Of a DNA stretch of 7,097 nucleotides, positions 6,214 through 7,097 are shown in pieces. The notes beneath the pieces were generated by a model. The model made no database searches, was not told the DNA's origin, and worked only from the letters and a program-made list of their open reading frames with translations. The stretch covers positions 1-7,097 of the forward strand of contig VSNY01000194.1 in the NCBI GenBank assembly GCA_009774535.1, given 5' to 3'. This DNA comes from Lachnospiraceae bacterium (GTDB lineage: Bacteria > Bacillota > Clostridia > Lachnospirales > Lachnospiraceae). Position numbers and translations under genes: made by a program. Numbering within the stretch: position 1 is the stretch's first letter; each line of letters begins with the position of its first letter.

Positions 6214-7097
6214 ATGCTGCAATTTTTTGAGGAGAAAGACGGAAATCTGATATTTCGGGAAAACGGAGAGACAGTTATGGTAACGCCCTGGGGGGAAAAC
6301 AGTTTTCGTGTCCGGGCGGCTTTTCTCGGAGAGATTGAGGAGGGCAGCATTGCGCTTCTCGATCCCCAGTGCAGGGAGGCGGGAAAAGAGACGGCGGAGG
6401 AAAAGGGCGCTGCGGGAGCGGAGAAGCAGGGTGTCCGGGTGGAGATACACGAGCTGGAGGCGTCCATCACGAACGGGAACATACAGGCGCAGCTTGCGGT
6501 CAATACATGGGGCAACGCCGTGCAGATCACCTTTCGAAACCAAAAGGGCGAGGTGCTTTTGCAGGAGATCCCAAACGGCGGCGCCCTGCAGAAAAAAGCC
6601 AGACATTTCAAACCGCTGCCGGGCGGCGGGTATCGTCTGAAGGCAAGCTTTGTCTCTGACCCGCAGGAAAAAATCTACGGGATGGGGCAGTACCAGCAGG
6701 AGATTTTTGACCTGAAAGGCTGCAATCTGGAGCTTGCACACAGAAACTCGCAGGCGAGCATCCCTTTTTATGTTTCCAGTCTGGGCTACGGGTTTTTGTG
6801 GCACAATGCGGCGGTAGGCGAAGTGCATTTCGGCAGCAATACGACGGAGTGGGTGGCGGAGGAGACGAGGCAGCTCGACTATTGGATCACCGCTGGCGAT
6901 ACCCCTGCACAAATCTTAGAGGCGTATACGGCGGTGACGGGAAGGGTGCCCATGATGCCGGAGTACGGGCTTGGCTTCTGGCAGTGCAAGCTCCGATACT
7001 ACAATGAAGAACAGGTACTGCAGATCGCGCGTGAGTATAAGAAGAGAGACATTCCCGTGGATGTGCTTGTCATTGATTATTACCATTGGCCCAGATG
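6214..7097 (+). CDS. GH31 alpha-xylosidase-like glycoside hydrolase, 5' part (runs off window)
   Basis: Only the first 294 codons are present; the frame is still open at the window edge. The start ATG 6214 follows GGAGG (6204-6208) by 5 bases. No in-frame upstream start exists within the short gap. The N-terminal beta-sandwich carries YGMGQ at 155-159. The barrel then begins with MMPEYGLGFWQCKLRYY (to residue 263), followed by VDVLVIDYYHW with Asp288, the usual -1 subsite aspartate of GH31. The FWQCKLRY and VIDYYHW wording is what I associate with alpha-xylosidases rather than alpha-glucosidases. The catalytic nucleophile and acid/base aspartates lie beyond the window. Residues about 54-72 are a Glu/Lys/Ala/Gly-rich stretch that looks like a surface loop. 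No signal peptide is seen. It would release alpha-linked xylose from imported oligosaccharides, in concert with the GH127-like enzyme. Confidence 0.87.
   Translation, partial: MLQFFEEKDGNLIFRENGETVMVTPWGENSFRVRAAFLGEIEEGSIALLDPQCREAGKETAEEKGAAGAEKQGVRVEIHELEASITNGNIQAQLAVNTWGNAVQITFRNQKGEVLLQEIPNGGALQKKARHFKPLPGGGYRLKASFVSDPQEKIYGMGQYQQEIFDLKGCNLELAHRNSQASIPFYVSSLGYGFLWHNAAVGEVHFGSNTTEWVAEETRQLDYWITAGDTPAQILEAYTAVTGRVPMMPEYGLGFWQCKLRYYNEEQVLQIAREYKKRDIPVDVLVIDYYHWPR

Noticed and set aside
5836..6912. 358- and 256-codon open frames on the - strand
   Set aside because: They cover the end of the GH127-like gene and the start of the GH31 gene, whose + strand products carry recognisable family motifs. 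No ribosome binding site or family signature supports the antisense frames.

Overview
The window looks like part of a carbohydrate-utilisation locus from a Gram-positive, gut-type Clostridia genome, most likely Lachnospiraceae. I base this on the strong GGAGG-type ribosome binding sites, the lipoprotein signal on the solute-binding protein, the LplB/YtcP-style permease pair and the roughly half-GC coding sequence next to an AT-rich leader. The family placement is an inference; no rRNA or other taxonomic marker is present.

Layout, all genes on the + strand. Bases 1-386 are an AT-rich, gene-free leader with AGGTGTC repeats, a long purine run and weak promoter-like sequence. A lipoprotein sugar-binding protein follows (387-2114). 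Next is a 220-base gap holding a 10-bp-stem hairpin and a possible 31-residue ORF. Two ABC permeases (2335-3288 and 3301-4197) come next, 12 bases apart. The gap from 4197 to 4370 holds an elaborate nested palindromic element (4197-4298) and an 11-bp perfect hairpin (4300-4328). It is followed by a divergent member of the GH127/DUF1680 beta-L-arabinofuranosidase superfamily (start best placed at 4371, end 6173) and a GH31 alpha-xylosidase-like gene (from 6214) that runs off the window.

The likely logic is that the lipoprotein captures a plant-type oligosaccharide and the two permeases import it. The ATPase is not in the window; in this transporter class it is often encoded elsewhere and shared. 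The two hydrolases have no visible signal peptide and would then act in the cytoplasm. One coherent but unproven substrate idea is arabinosylated xyloglucan fragments, because a beta-L-arabinofuranosidase-like enzyme sits beside an alpha-xylosidase-like enzyme.

The items most worth a second look are the multi-branched palindromic element between transporter and enzyme genes, the altered metal/cysteine motif of the GH127-like enzyme, the small ORF between the binding protein and the permeases, and the repeat array in the leader.
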